Source: Gyromitra esculenta
Taxonomy: Eukaryota; Ascomycota; Pezizomycetes; Pezizales; Discinaceae
Assembly: GCA_038503075.1 (NCBI GenBank)
Contig: JBCAML010000010.1
Coordinates: forward strand, 558,001-622,000
Reading direction: 5' to 3'
DNA: 64,000 bases
The translations under genes were made by a program, and so were the position numbers. The notes beneath the pieces were generated by a model, which saw only the letters and a list, made by a program, of their open reading frames with translations, was not told the origin of the DNA and did not search any database. Positions 33,762-44,698 of the stretch are shown piece by piece. Each line of letters begins with the position of its first letter. The first letter of the stretch is position 1.

Positions 33762-36369
33762 TATTCGTCGATTTGGGTGTGGGCAAAGGGTGAGCGTATC
33801 AGTTTGCGGGGCGCAATGGGATGGCACAAGCAGTGTGGTAGATCCTAGCGCCAGTGAGCGAGTGAGTCTACAAGACACACCATGATGCCGGGGTGGACAA
33901 ACCCAATTAAACCTAAGGTTACTGTATCATCGGTGCTGATTGTTGAAAGGAAGGGCGACGAAGAGAGGGTGGGGGAGGGGAGATAAATACATGCGAATGA
34001 GAGTTAGGGTGTCTAATGAGGGACACTATATGTAAACATCCCGCAGGTTGCCATGCACAAGAATATCAGCCCGGCAAGTCTCTTGGCATGGCCTCCATCC
34101 TAAAAGATAGCCTGGTTCAGAATCCTAAAGTCGAATATAAAAACTCCATTCACCAATCCCTCCTATCAAGTCAACATTCATGCAAGCGCTTCCTTCAGAT
34201 AGCAATCAAAACCCATTAATGGTACCAAGATAGTAATTGGTGTTAGACTACGGATATCTAGCATCATCGAATGTGAACTCGGAGCTAATATCTGCGACCG
34301 GCGGTGTGGGGCTGTTGTACGAAATATAATAAGCAGCTTTGGTTCCCATCCAGCCTTCACCGCCGGTGTGTTTGATATATTGTGTACCGAGACTGTCTAT
34401 AGCTATCAGATGGCTGTGCAATATATATGTTTTTCTACTACAGTATCGTTAATCCGACCAAAGCAAATCCAGCAATTTCCATTCAATATAGGCTATCTAT
34501 GTTAACAAATGGTAGTCAAACTAGCTGTCTGCGCCGGTAACTCTAGATCCTATTACTATCATATATTTCTTAATTATATGTGACGGCAATCCCCGGAGTG
34601 TTAAGAAAATCAACAAACCTACAAAAGGCAATCCCAAAACAACCTATGTATGGCTACTTTAGGGGGGTAATGCTACAATATTCTAGCACAATCCTGGGAG
34701 ACGAGTGACAGTCCATGAAGTAAATAAACCTTAGTTCTGTAGGGGTTAACCCAAGCAGTGATATCATAGTGGATAATTCAACCTCTAGATGCTGGTACCG
34801 CCAAAATTAGGTATGCAAGTGTCACATGTCACATTTTTAACATGCTGCGATATATGGTCTGATTTTCTATTTTCTATTTGCTTTTTCCCTTTTTCTTCTC
34901 TTCTATTGCTCTGTGTAGACTTGAGAGAAAACCCAGGTTACGTGTGATCTATGTATCGCTAAATTTATTTAATATCGAGTACATACATATAATATAGGTG
35001 TGAGCAAATTGACACCAGCGAACCGCAAATGCTAGAGCAAATAATAATCAACTCAACGATCATAGGATCACACTACCGTCAAGAATTTACCTAACTACGG
35101 TTGCACAAGCAATAGGTCTAGATTTTGAATTCCTTTTTAACGCCTCGGGAAAATTGTTGCCCCAGCGGGGTAATAAAGACCCCGACGGGCCCTGTGTTGT
35201 ACCGTGGCGGATGGATTTTCTCACTGGTTGTTTGGTACCCCGTAAAAGATAACGTACGGTCAAACGAAAGCCCCAGCTGCAATAGAATCAATGGTTTCCT
35301 GACAATACATGTAGCTATAGCTACTTCATTTCTAAGTAATATAAATCTCAAAAGTTCCTCTAGAGAAGACAAATTATTAGTGATTAACTAACGACATATA
35401 TATCCCAAGGGATTTAATTGCCTGTGTATAAATTTAAAGCTAATTGGCACCGCGCTATTACTATTCGGTAACTTGTTAGCTACGTGCACGATATAGACGA
35501 AAAGAAGAGGGACGTAAATATATATTGGGTAGCATGTTTGCATAATATCAATGTGAGTAAGTTTCTAAAGGAAAGATCCTGGGGATGCGTATAACGAAAC
35601 CTTAGGCGGCTGAATCAGAGCCGAGTACCAATATTTAGCTTTTGTAGAGCGTAGCTTCAAGGCTTAATCGGTGGAATGAACACGGCTACCCTATCCCAAG
35701 CAAAAGAATTCTAAGGAACGATCAGAGTGCTGTAGTTGAGTTCGATATCTCCTATAATGACATCAACCCAAGGGAATACCGCGGTACTGAAAAGGGTATG
35801 TTTTTGGTACGTATACTATTATTAGAAAATGCAAAGAGTAAGTTAGGATGACAGCCGTATTAGCTTCGAGAGTTCCGTAGCACTACCGATATACTCTCAC
35901 ATTCATAAAAATGATCTACAAAATACCGTACCAATTTCGCCCCTCTTTCCAGTACTGTATGCGGTCAATCTGCGCAGACTAGGTAAGAGCTACCTCGGAA
36001 AGGTTCAATAGCGCTTTGCAAATATTATACTAATTTTCAGGAGTGCTCCGTCCTCGAGTAAAGAGCTCTCTAGGGTGGGGGATCTGTACATCCCTAACCC
36101 AACTCTCCCTAGATCCCGCATACGGGCAACTAGCTCGAGCAATATTACCGAGAACTCAGAACTTTCCTATCCTCCCTCAAAATCAAATTGCTATTATACA
36201 AATCCAAACGGAAAAAACCGCATTGCCATAGAAAATATGAAACGCGACGTCTATTACTCATCAACCACTTTAATCCCACTAAATGATATCGTCAACCTGC
36301 ACAGTTACTGGAGAATACATATAAAACTCATAAAACCCATCCAAGAGGAAATAAAATAAATCGTGAGCA
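33762..36369. other. Gene-free region between zinc-finger B and TEX1
   Basis: 2.6 kb of AT-rich sequence. No ORF above about 95 codons, no inverted-repeat element that I could define, no RNA gene seen. TACATGTA near 35308. Confidence 0.6.
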
Positions 36370-37579
36370 TCAAGGACCTCCAGCACCAACAATCTTCAAT
36401 CCTAACGGGTCTCCCGAATAGGCCAACCAGTACTTACTTGGATGCCATGCGACATTAAGAACTGGATGGTTTGTAGGAATTGTATAGACCGTCTCACCAG
36501 TGTCAAGGTTTGCCTAATTCGAATTGATCCCTTGGTTAGTTCGCCAGGCATACGCAACAAAGGGGTAGATTTACTCACGATGTCAATATTGGTAGCACCT
36601 GGCTCATCGCTTCCTGCGCATATATATGCACCATCGAATGAATAACTCAGGTTCCTGATAGGGCTCTCCATGTTTCTCAGAGTACGTTGGCAGATCCATT
36701 CTTTAGTATCCCAGATACTCACCACAGCGTCACTTCCGCCGACTGCAAGAGTTGACCCACGGGGATCAAGCTCCAAACAAAAGGCACCCGACGAATGGGC
36801 TTCGACGGCGTAGACATGTTCCAAGGATGGCCAATCACGGAGCACAACGTGGCCTTGACCAGTGGTGAGAAGTAGGGTATCCCCAGAGTGGGAAAATACG
36901 AGTTGATTTGTCTGGGTTCCTTCTTTGTGGGTCCTGAGAATTTGGGAGGTGTTACGAGGATCGATGAAGTGTATTTTATCGTCCTAGATAATGAAGTTTT
37001 AGTGCGATGATTAGATTCCGAAAGATATAAGTAAGTTAATTATACCTTAGTTCCTACCGCTACGATAGATCCTTCAGGGTGATAGGCCAAGCTAATATTT
37101 TCGCCGCTCGTCGAGGTGATTGCTAGACACTTATTACCTACCCCAGCCCAATCCTCGCGTTAGCATTTCCGTTTGATATAAAATATTCTACAATCTTCTC
37201 GATACCATCACTCACTCCTATAATCCCAAAACCTGACCATCCCATCACCTCCGCAACTAACCAATTTATCCGCGTGGGTTGGATCCCACGCAACCCTATC
37301 TACACCCATTGTGTGTCCTTTGAGTTCAGTGCTGTTACGTATCTCCGGCTTGTCGGGATTCCACACTCGGACCATCTTATCGGTCAACCCGCAAGCTATC
37401 CTGTTCCCCAGAATGTTCCATGCGATTGAGCGGATAGAGGTATGAGAATGATTGCTGGATCTGTGTTCCCGATACTCCTTGGTTTTTAAACTAGCGAAGA
37501 ATTGAGGCGCTGGATCAAGTTTGGTCAGCCTTGCCGATAATTTGAAGTACTGGCGAATGGAGATGGGTATATTCGACAT
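36370..37579 (-). CDS. TEX1: THO/TREX complex WD40 subunit Tex1/THOC3
   Basis: WD40 protein of the THO/TREX complex that couples transcription to mRNA export. Chosen start 37579 (MSNIPISIRQYFKLSARL); a longer in-frame start at 37645 is possible. Repeats seen: IRSIAWNILGNRIACGLTD|KMVRVWN, VDRVAWDPTHADKLVSCGGD|GMVRFWD, then after an intron (donor GTGAGT near 37211) NKCLAITSTSGENISLAYHP, after another (near 37000-37045) DDKIHFIDPR, and FCLELDPRGSTLAVGGSDA. A last intron (about 36515-36577) leads to ANLDTGETVYTIPTNHPVLN and the conserved C-terminus HPSKYWLAYSGD, stop at 36370. About 340 aa, normal. Four exons. Confidence 0.9.
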
Positions 37580-38609
37580 CTGTGCTGAAGGTAATGGATG
37601 GGGAGGTGGGGATTCTGGTATCATGGAGAGAAAGGGGAGACACACCGTCCGCTTGGAGGACAGGAGTAAGGTAGGCGACAGATGAACGCATGTTACTCCT
37701 AGGGGAGTGATGGGTGTTCATTCTCAATTGATTGGAGGTACGGGTACGGGTACGGGTACGGGTACGGGCAGCATCAGACATGATGGTGGGAATGGAGGGA
37801 GGTGTGGGGAGGGGATATAATAATGTAATTGGCGATGGGACGAAAGAGATGAATGGGTGATGAAATGGGTGGGGAAATCTAGGAAGAGGGTGGGTGGTGG
37901 TGATGGTGATGGTAACAGAGCAAAAGACAAAGAAACATGAGGCTTTCTGCAGGCTCACCTCTCTCTTTGGGCCAAAGCCTGCGAGGAGGAGGAGGAGGAA
38001 CCATCGCGGATCCCCACTGGCACTGAAATGGGTGTAATCTGTACTAGTAGGTAGCTGGCGCAAGCTGACACACGAAGTTGATCTGCTGCTGATACTTCGT
38101 GATCCTGAAGCCCTATCGGGGTCGAGTCGTTGCGGCTCTTGAGCTTCGCGTCCTGTCGCCCAGCGCGTAGTTGTCAAAGCCGCAAGCCAAGCATTGGAAA
38201 CGCGACTAAACATAGCAAGGTCGTACAGAGCCAATTCCTCTGGGACATTCCGTACCGTCGCCACCCGTTCCTTTATTTACTTCAGAAACTTACGACATGT
38301 CTTATAAACAATAATTATTTTTACTAGTATATCCATCTTCATGCTTGGAGAATCACTGAAATTGAATCAACCTGGACTCCTCCCCAAGATCTAAGCCTGT
38401 GTGGGACACGAGCAACCATTATGTATCCGGCTCTGGTAGCCAGTGAGTTCGACAGAAATATTAGAGCACAATGAATCAAGGAGCCACTCTAAGGATGAGA
38501 AAATCCCAGACATATAGTACAACATAACACTCGAACGCCAGTGGCCTGTAATTTCACCCTTCGGAACTCCTCCAAGAATCAAAAAAAAGGGCTTGATCAC
38601 AAGCCATAC
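37580..38609. other. TEX1 upstream region / MED10 3' spacer
   Basis: 1.03 kb. A 249-codon open frame (37515-38264, minus) overlaps the TEX1 start in another frame. It is low-complexity (Pro, Thr, Arg and Ser runs) and unsupported. It contains the GGTACG microsatellite. Confidence 0.5.
37737..37769. repeat. (GGTACG)5 hexanucleotide microsatellite
   Basis: Five tandem copies of GGTACG upstream of TEX1, within its presumed 5' UTR or promoter. It lies in a long open frame on the minus strand (RTRTRTRT) that has no recognisable product. Each unit carries a GTAC palindrome. Confidence 0.85.
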
Positions 38610-39220
38610 TTACGCAGCGCCACCATTCTGGCCTCCTCCTGTAGGTCCCTCGACTCTCAATTGAGACGTTTTCCTTCGCCCTCCTGTACCCTCAATCACT
38701 TCTTCCACCTTCTCCTTCAGCTCCGGAAATGATATCTTGATTTGCTCTGCCAGAACATCTCTGAAATCCCGGTATGCTTCCATTTTGCCCTTCATGAACT
38801 GATTCTGTTTGATGACAATCTCAACAAACTCACGGGTGTAGATGTCAGGGTTGCGTCCATCTTCAATGTACTGTATCACCTCGCGGGGGACCGCGACATC
38901 TGCGGGAAGCTTTTTGGCGGACGAGTCGAGAGTTTGGTATTGCTGGGATAGTTTGTTTCTGTTGCCAAACGGTCAGTGGGCGAAGCTGAGTATGCAAGAA
39001 CACCGAAAAGATCTGGAGCCGCACATCTGATTCGCGAGAACTTCAGTAGATTCGGGTCCTTGGTAACCATAAACACCAACACTGATTTCGTAGAGCGTCT
39101 CGATCACTTTGCGAAGATGTTCTACAAGGTGAGAGTTAGCGGTGGTAGTATGTGGAAAATATTACTTCCATGTGGCGTACCTTCAACGTTCTTGAGGGAA
39201 TCATTTGGTGGAGGTGCCAT
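38610..39220 (-). CDS. MED10: Mediator subunit 10 (Med10/Nut2)
   Basis: Med10 of the Mediator middle module. Start at 39220: MAPPPNDSLKNVE, then an intron (GTACGC...CTTGTAG, about 39130-39180) to EHLRKVIETLYEISVGVYGY and QGPESTEVLANQM. A second intron (about 38959-39025) leads to NKLSQQYQTLDSSAKKLPAD and the hallmark VPREVIQYIEDGRNPDIYT, then REFVEIVIKQNQFMKGKMEA and FRDVLAEQI. The Gly-rich C-terminus ends GGGQNGGAA at 38610. The stop TAA overlaps GTAAGT, so a further short exon is conceivable. About 155 aa, expected size. Confidence 0.94.
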
Positions 39221-39606
39221 TGTTGGAGGACGACAAATGAATGTGGGAGGAAGCTCTGCCTTGTGTTGTTGCGCCCACGAGATGGATGAGATGAGATGGG
39301 ACGAGCTGCTGGCTTTCGCCAGGTCTAATTTGGGTTAGCGCGGTTGCTATGGTCCCGAAGTGGCTGATGCCCTAACCCTAAAATCAAACACTCGTTCCTC
39401 GCAGACAGCCAGAAAAAACGAAAACAGCACTGGTCACCCATCACATAGTTGAATTAGAGCCTACCAAATAGGGACCGAAGATAGCCTTGACCCCCATGGG
39501 AGCAAACAACCAGAGATTACCCTGGTTTATAGAATAAAGTAGTGGACTGGGATAAACCCAGCCCGGAGCGAGGGTATCTATAGCAAATTTTATTAACTAC
39601 GTAATA

Positions 39607-39761
39607 CAGTTGATCCTCGATATAAGTATCCTCTATATAAGCATACGGTCTAGCAGCCCCGTTTTCGCTTGTACCTATAAAAGCTACTTGTCTAAGCATA
39701 ACCTTAACAAAAACGTACGATTTTTCGATTCCGATCGTATGTTTATATCGAGAACCCACTA
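39607..39761. mobile_element. Pogo-like MITE, diverged copy
   Basis: 155 bp. The left end, CAGTTGATCCTCGATATAAG, and the right end, GTATGTTTATATCGAGAACC, form an imperfect inverted repeat. TA flanks both sides (39605-39606, 39762-39763). Same family as the neighbour at 39814-39986: shared internal blocks CTCTATATAAGCATA, CCCGTTTTCGCT and CTAAGCATAACCT. More decayed than the neighbour. Confidence 0.82.
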
Positions 39762-39813
39762 TAATCCAATGCATGAAGGCGTTCAGCGAGTGATAGTTTA
39801 TACTTTACTTATA

Positions 39814-39986
39814 CAGTAGACTCTCGATATAAGCATACTCTATATAAGCATATTCGTGCTATAGGCATCTAGCTCGGGAGTCCCGTTTTCACTCGCACAT
39901 ATAGAGTCTACCTCGATCTAAGCATAACCTCGATATAGGCATACATTTTTTGGTCCCGAGCGTATGCTTATATCGAGAGTCTACTG
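39814..39986. mobile_element. Pogo-like MITE, near-perfect inverted repeats
   Basis: 173 bp with essentially perfect ~25-bp terminal inverted repeats: CAGTAGACTCTCGATATAAG at the left and CTTATATCGAGAGTCTACTG at the right. TA duplications lie at 39812-39813 and 39987-39988. The phrase CTCGATATAAGCATA recurs inside. CAGTNGACTCTCGATATAA is the terminus type of pogo/Fot1 (Tigger-like) transposons. No ORF. The intact termini suggest recent mobility compared with the 39607 copy. Confidence 0.88.
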
Positions 39987-40275
39987 TATGCGTGTTTGTT
40001 AGCATTATTGCGAATTTACAATCAACATCCAAAGTTAATCATAATTTCACATTTATCTTCGTAAAACGAACGCCCACGAGGGGTCAATCTTTTCATCGAT
40101 GGGAAAAAAATTATTTATGATCGTATCTAAGAACTGTACCATGCAACAGGAAGAGGATAATGATGAGGCTAAGCACTATCCCTCTGTATCACAGAGCAAT
40201 ACTGGAATTTGCTATCTCCAAATTCCTCAGTATATTTCATGGCTACTCTGTTAGGCTTAACTTCAATAACACATT

Positions 40276-41082
40276 TCAGTCCCAATCATCGTCATCATCA
40301 CTCTCCACCTTTTTCGTCTTGAAGATTCCCCCTGTAACTCTTCCATTATCCTCTGTTTTAGCTCTCTGAAGAACGCCATAGGCTAGGAGCCTATTCTCAA
40401 GCATAGCAGTGCTGAAATTATCTGTGTTTCCTAGCTCTGCAAAGCCCTCGATCCTATCCACGCTTTTCCCATCGATAAAAGAGATCACACAAGGGAGGAC
40501 GACGATCTTCAGTTTCTCTACCAAGAATGGCGCATTATCAACACTTATCCGCGTGAAGCGGGTGTCAAAATGTTTGGGGGCAAGTGTAGAGAGATGTGTG
40601 TCCATGATCTGGCAACGTCGGAAGTCTGGGTGGAAGAAGTGTACGATGGCATATTTTGTTGAGCTGTTTATTCAAATTAGTTTAAAGTTATTTCTCTAAA
40701 TTCTGGTCTAACAAAAAGGATACAAGATAAAGATGGGAGCCAAATGTGTTTTCAAGGCACGTACGTACGTGGTGTAATCCATAATCTCCTTTTCTGATGT
40801 TGTTTCTGCATAACCTCCATGACTTTGATCCCGCATCTGCCTCGCTCTTACCATCCTAAATCGTAGCCATCAATCATCCGCCCTCAGAATCACGGAAGCT
40901 CTTTTCTTAATTGAGTCGTACTCATCGTGAAGTTGTTGCATCCTTTTCTCCCGAAATGCGTCTAAGGCTGCTTCGTCATTCTCGAGCTCGTCCAAGAGTT
41001 CGTCTTCATTGTCATCATCCTCTTGGACATTCGGTCGCTCTTTATCTAGTACTTTGGCAACTGTAGCATCGAGTTCGCTCAT
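40276..41082 (-). CDS. PLP1: Phosducin-like protein Plp1 (TXNDC9 family)
   Basis: Cytosolic thioredoxin-fold co-factor of the CCT chaperonin in tubulin/actin folding. Three exons. The start is 41082 (MSELDATVAKVLDKERPNVQ), then an acidic stretch and the helix DAFREKRMQQLHDE. The first intron (GTACGA...ATTTAG, about 40858-40924) gives MVRARQMRDQSHGGYAETTS-EKEIMDYTT. The second (about 40661-40770) gives STKYAIVHFFHPDFRRCQIM and DTHLSTLAPKHFDTRFTRIS. The thioredoxin fold lacks a CxxC (RRCQIMD), as in all family members. It continues VDNAPFLVEKLKIVVLPCVI, FIDGKSVDRIEGFAELGNTD, and ends in the acidic DDDDDWD tail. About 215 aa. Head-to-head with the gene at 41284. Confidence 0.93.
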
Positions 41083-41283
41083 TTTTGTTGGAATTGAGGA
41101 TTGTGGTGGCTTGGGAATGACTTTGGTCGAGGCTCTGTGCCTGGGAACCTGGGTTAGGGTATTTTGCGGGGTAGCTCTTATACCTGCATATGGGACGTGC
41201 ACACGCGAATCTTGGCGTAAACAACCCCCCTAGACTTTCTGAAGTGTTCATGACTTCACGCCGATAGTCACTATTAGTCCAAA
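41083..41283. promoter_or_regulatory. Short bidirectional promoter, PLP1 / coiled-coil gene
   Basis: Only 201 bp separate the two divergent start codons, so the promoters and both 5' UTRs must overlap or be very compact. No specific site is claimed. Confidence 0.6.
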
Positions 41284-42822
41284 ATGTCAATCTCTAAGCC
41301 TCCACTCCCACAGTCTTTCCCTCTTCCAGCGGTCTACAGTGCTCTGGCTCCCTTCGTCCAGCCTGCCTCTGAGACGCAGTACATCCGGCAACTAGTCACA
41401 CAACACCTTACCAACCTTACTGCTGAAAAGCGAATCACTGGCGGCTCTGGTAGTCAAGATGAATTCCGGAGGTTTCTCGACTTTGAGCTTGGGCGGAAGG
41501 GGCCTGATTTTCCTGTTAGGAAAGAGTACCTGACAGCTCTAAGAGCAAATTACGAAGCTAGGGGAGAATACGAAGCAGTTGCCAATGAGGGGGAAGAGGA
41601 AGAGGACGAAGATGAAGAAGCTGAGGCAGAGCAGATACGACAGAAAGTAGGACAAGAAGACGGATGGCAGGAAGAGTACTTGAATACACTAAAATTGAGA
41701 AGGCAGCACGAGAGGCTAGAGCTGCTGAGGGTGTACTTAAACACTATTTCGAACCCGAACCCCGAGGATCTCGCTGCTGATGCTGCTGCCAACGGGTTCA
41801 ACGGGCCACCGCCTGCGCCACCAGTCCAATTGACAGCACAGAAACCAGCTACGGGCCCTGGGAATAACAACGATGGGGTCATGGCTGGAGTTGAGCAGAT
41901 GATATTGCGATTAGAGAAGGAAATTGTAGGAGCGTACGAAGTGCTCGAGGTGGAAAAAAATCGGATACAGGACTTACGGGAGGGGCCGAGGGACGATGTG
42001 CGAGGCAGCAAAAAGGAAGCATTGATGAGAGCCCGGGATACGTTAATTTCATGGATTGAAGGACAACTGGCGCGGGCTACTGCCGGCGGTGAGTTAGGAC
42101 TAGATGAGGATAGCTCTAAGGAAGTAAACGAAGAAGATGGGATTCAAACGGCAGAGCAAGTTGTAGACAGGGTTCGTGCTACGTACAACGGATATCTGAA
42201 ATCTCGAGAAGAGTTGGTGCATGTCCTTGCTTCCGCTTCCAGAAACTGGGACCAACCGATCGTTGTTGATGTACCCACTACAACATTCACAACCCCTCCA
42301 GTCATGAAGAAAACAATCCCTGCACCATCTATTCTCCAAGCATTGACAGCAATGGAGCATCTTCTTCCTCTAGCTAAATACCAGAAGTCGCTCCTTTCAC
42401 AGAAAACGCAGCTTTCTAGCGCCCTTTCAACACATCAGAAACGCTTACTGTCGCTTCTTGAATCGATTCTTGAGCAGCAATCACAGGTCTTCCCAAACAT
42501 TGCCGCAGCGACCGCCTCTCCATCAATAGAGGTGGCACAACATCTCAGCGCTGTGTCAAAATCTACTTCACAGACCGTCTACCAGGCTGTAAATGAGAAC
42601 ATTGTCAATGCCCGGAAAACTCTCAATGGCGTTGAGGGTATTTTGTTGGAAGTAGAGGGATTAGTGGCTGCTCCAAAGAAGGAAAAAGAGGTGGTGAGCA
42701 AGATCCCAATGGCAAGAAAGAAGAAGACGAGAGGACAGAGAGGTGATGAGGACGAGCCTCCGGAGAAAGGACTGTGGGGCGCCTTAGGGGGTGGAGTAGG
42801 GGTTATTGGTGATGGGATTTAA
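41284..42822 (+). CDS. Conserved fungal coiled-coil protein, function unknown
   Basis: Intronless, 512 aa, MSISKPPLPQSFPLPAVYSA. I do not recognise the family. It has an N-terminal globular stretch (residues 1-95, SETQYIRQLVTQHLTNL, EFRRFLDFELGRKGPDF), an acidic run (about 100-115), several helical/coiled-coil segments (115-155, 205-245, 330-450), an alanine/proline hinge (about 165-195) and a basic tail (MARKKKTRGQRGD) with a Gly-rich end. No transmembrane segment or enzymatic motif. The pattern resembles structural or spindle/kinetochore-type coiled-coil proteins, but that is a guess. It shares a 201-bp promoter with PLP1, a tubulin-folding co-factor. Confidence 0.85.
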   Translation: MSISKPPLPQSFPLPAVYSALAPFVQPASETQYIRQLVTQHLTNLTAEKRITGGSGSQDEFRRFLDFELGRKGPDFPVRKEYLTALRANYEARGEYEAVANEGEEEEDEDEEAEAEQIRQKVGQEDGWQEEYLNTLKLRRQHERLELLRVYLNTISNPNPEDLAADAAANGFNGPPPAPPVQLTAQKPATGPGNNNDGVMAGVEQMILRLEKEIVGAYEVLEVEKNRIQDLREGPRDDVRGSKKEALMRARDTLISWIEGQLARATAGGELGLDEDSSKEVNEEDGIQTAEQVVDRVRATYNGYLKSREELVHVLASASRNWDQPIVVDVPTTTFTTPPVMKKTIPAPSILQALTAMEHLLPLAKYQKSLLSQKTQLSSALSTHQKRLLSLLESILEQQSQVFPNIAAATASPSIEVAQHLSAVSKSTSQTVYQAVNENIVNARKTLNGVEGILLEVEGLVAAPKKEKEVVSKIPMARKKKTRGQRGDEDEPPEKGLWGALGGGVGVIGDGI

Positions 42823-43244
42823 TAAACCTCGCCGATCTTTCAACATTATTATAATAGTTTCCAAATTTTTAGTAAAAGGTTGGTATTATTCTACTTATCA
42901 AGCGTATATCACTGCTACGGATTCTCTCCAGGGTTAACTGGAAGTACATGATTGTAGTAGATACTTGTTGTGCTATATATAGTGAATCACCATTCGATTT
43001 GCTTAGCGATTCTAGTGGATATAGTTGTAATTGTGGTGTTGGTATCGTTAATAAAATTACTCCGTGCATGCCTATATACTGCTACCTACTGGGGTACGGA
43101 TCTGCCCTAAAGATTTTTTTTACGAATGGGATACCCATAAACCGTCAAAAAACCCGAAACGTATATAACTATCACATGGGATTTTTGCTTGAGAAGTGTT
43201 GCCAGATATACTGCGACATACGTGCAAACGCAGGCGCAAAACAC
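42823..43244. other. Convergent 3' spacer
   Basis: 422 bp of AT-rich sequence between convergent genes. Nothing else seen. Confidence 0.55.
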
Positions 43245-44355
43245 TCAGAATCTACACTTTCCTTGGGTACCTGCGAATCAATAGTTTAACAAAAAGCGGC
43301 AGTAAAGAGAGGCTATGTGAAGAAAGGAAAGGATGGACGAACCCAAACCACCGAAACCCGATAAAAGTACTGATATAATAGCTCCCTTCGAATAGCATCC
43401 ACATTAAGGCCCATTCTCCGGCCAAGGCCTTGACCACAAGCCTCCAATTCCCATGAATCTCGCTAGGTCTATAGACGGTGCTTTCAACAGTAGCCATATC
43501 GACTCCTGCCTGCCTTATTAGGAAGCTTCTAGCCACGGTCCTCATCACGGCGCTCTCAAAACCACTACTCAAGGCTGTCGCAATTCCATCTGCCGCATGC
43601 GAAGCTACGACATCCGCAGGGTGTAACGACAATCTGGTGACACGATGCTGTTGCCTGGCCGACCTCATTCTTGCTTCAACAGCAGCGGGATCGGCAGTGG
43701 TTGGTACGTGATGGTGTGGGTGTGGCGGGGGACCGCCATTGGTTTGGGCCTGAGCATCGATAATAGGAATCTCCATTTCTTGCATGTCGATTTCTATTGC
43801 ACTAAGGCCGCTGCTGTGAGATTCTGTTTCAGGAATTTGTGGATCGAGTTGAACTGTGGCCGAGAAACGCGGCCCACCAGGACCTTCTCCCACTCGACGA
43901 GTCTCTTCGATCATTATGGCTGCCACGCTTGACTCTTCAATGACTGGCCTACGGTTGGACTGTGTTTGCCCGGAGTCCCAACGAGAATACTGGTCAATAT
44001 CATCTTCATCAAGTGCTCCTGATATGGAGGCTGAGTCGGGGTTGTTTGGCCGTGGCAGAATGCGGCGGATACGGTGGAATAGATAATATTGCATAATCCC
44101 ACAGAAGGACTGTTGGAGGAATGAGAAAAGAAAATAGGACCCAACCACCTGGGAGGTTAAGGATGAAACGGTAGCTAAAGAGAAAGAGGGTGTGGCGAGC
44201 ACGGGGAGTACAAGAGGGGAAAGCGAAGAAAATGGTATGAATGAAGCAAGAGGTGGGAGTAAAGGGACCGGAGGCACTAAGTGTAGTGACTGTAAAGTGG
44301 AGTGCTGGTAAAGAGGATATACGAGAAACCAGGAGCATGTGGAAAGGCTACGACA
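43245..44355 (-). CDS. Hypothetical fungal membrane protein
   Basis: Long open frame without an internal stop from about 44355 (after a possible TAG acceptor following GCTAAC) to 43252. The N-terminal ~90 residues are hydrophobic (VPLLPPLASFIPFSSLSPLV, VVGSYFLFSFLQQSF) and would span the membrane two or three times. A hydrophilic middle follows (ESSVAAIMIEETRRVGEG, SLHPADVVASHAADGIATAL), then a hydrophobic end (LVVKALAGEWALMWMLFEGS). An intron at 43271-43370 (GTACTT...CGCAG) would replace the raw C-terminus with YYIS-TQGKCRF and a stop at 43245. The frame's first codon at 44277 is GTG, so the true start lies in an unlocated upstream exon. Family not recognised. Confidence 0.6.
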
Positions 44356-44698
44356 AGTTAGCGTTGTTCTTATGAGACAAACGAATATTCCTCAAGCGGA
44401 ATATATACATTTTGTCCAAAACGTTCAAGACAAATCTCCGAGGTTTCTTCGTCTTTGGGTCTCTAAAAAGCGGTTTATTGCTCAACCATCGTAAGAATCT
44501 TGCTTGGAGATAATCCCTTCCAACGTTTACTAGCTGGTAGCATAAATGGGCAGGCATTCCTGAGAGCATTTGAAAGATGTTATTATTATTCCAAGTCATC
44601 AGTAGGGCATCTCGATATCGCAGGCCTTCGTAGGTGCGGTAGGTCTAGCTTTATTAATCAACAGATTCTCTTGATGTTTAATTTCTGAGAATCACGCC

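Larger units (their letters stand above)
39221..40275. other. Spacer with two pogo-like MITEs
   Basis: 1.05 kb between the MED10 promoter and the PLP1 3' end. No gene. It contains the two related elements at 39607-39761 and 39814-39986. Confidence 0.7.

Noticed and set aside
37515..38264. 249-codon ORF, minus strand
   Set aside because: Low-complexity (Pro/Thr/Arg/Ser), overlaps the conserved TEX1 start in a different frame and includes the hexamer repeat.
44348..44599. 83-codon minus-strand ORF as a middle exon
   Set aside because: Joining it to the flanking frames needs weak splice sites and gives a stop before the membrane frame; left out.
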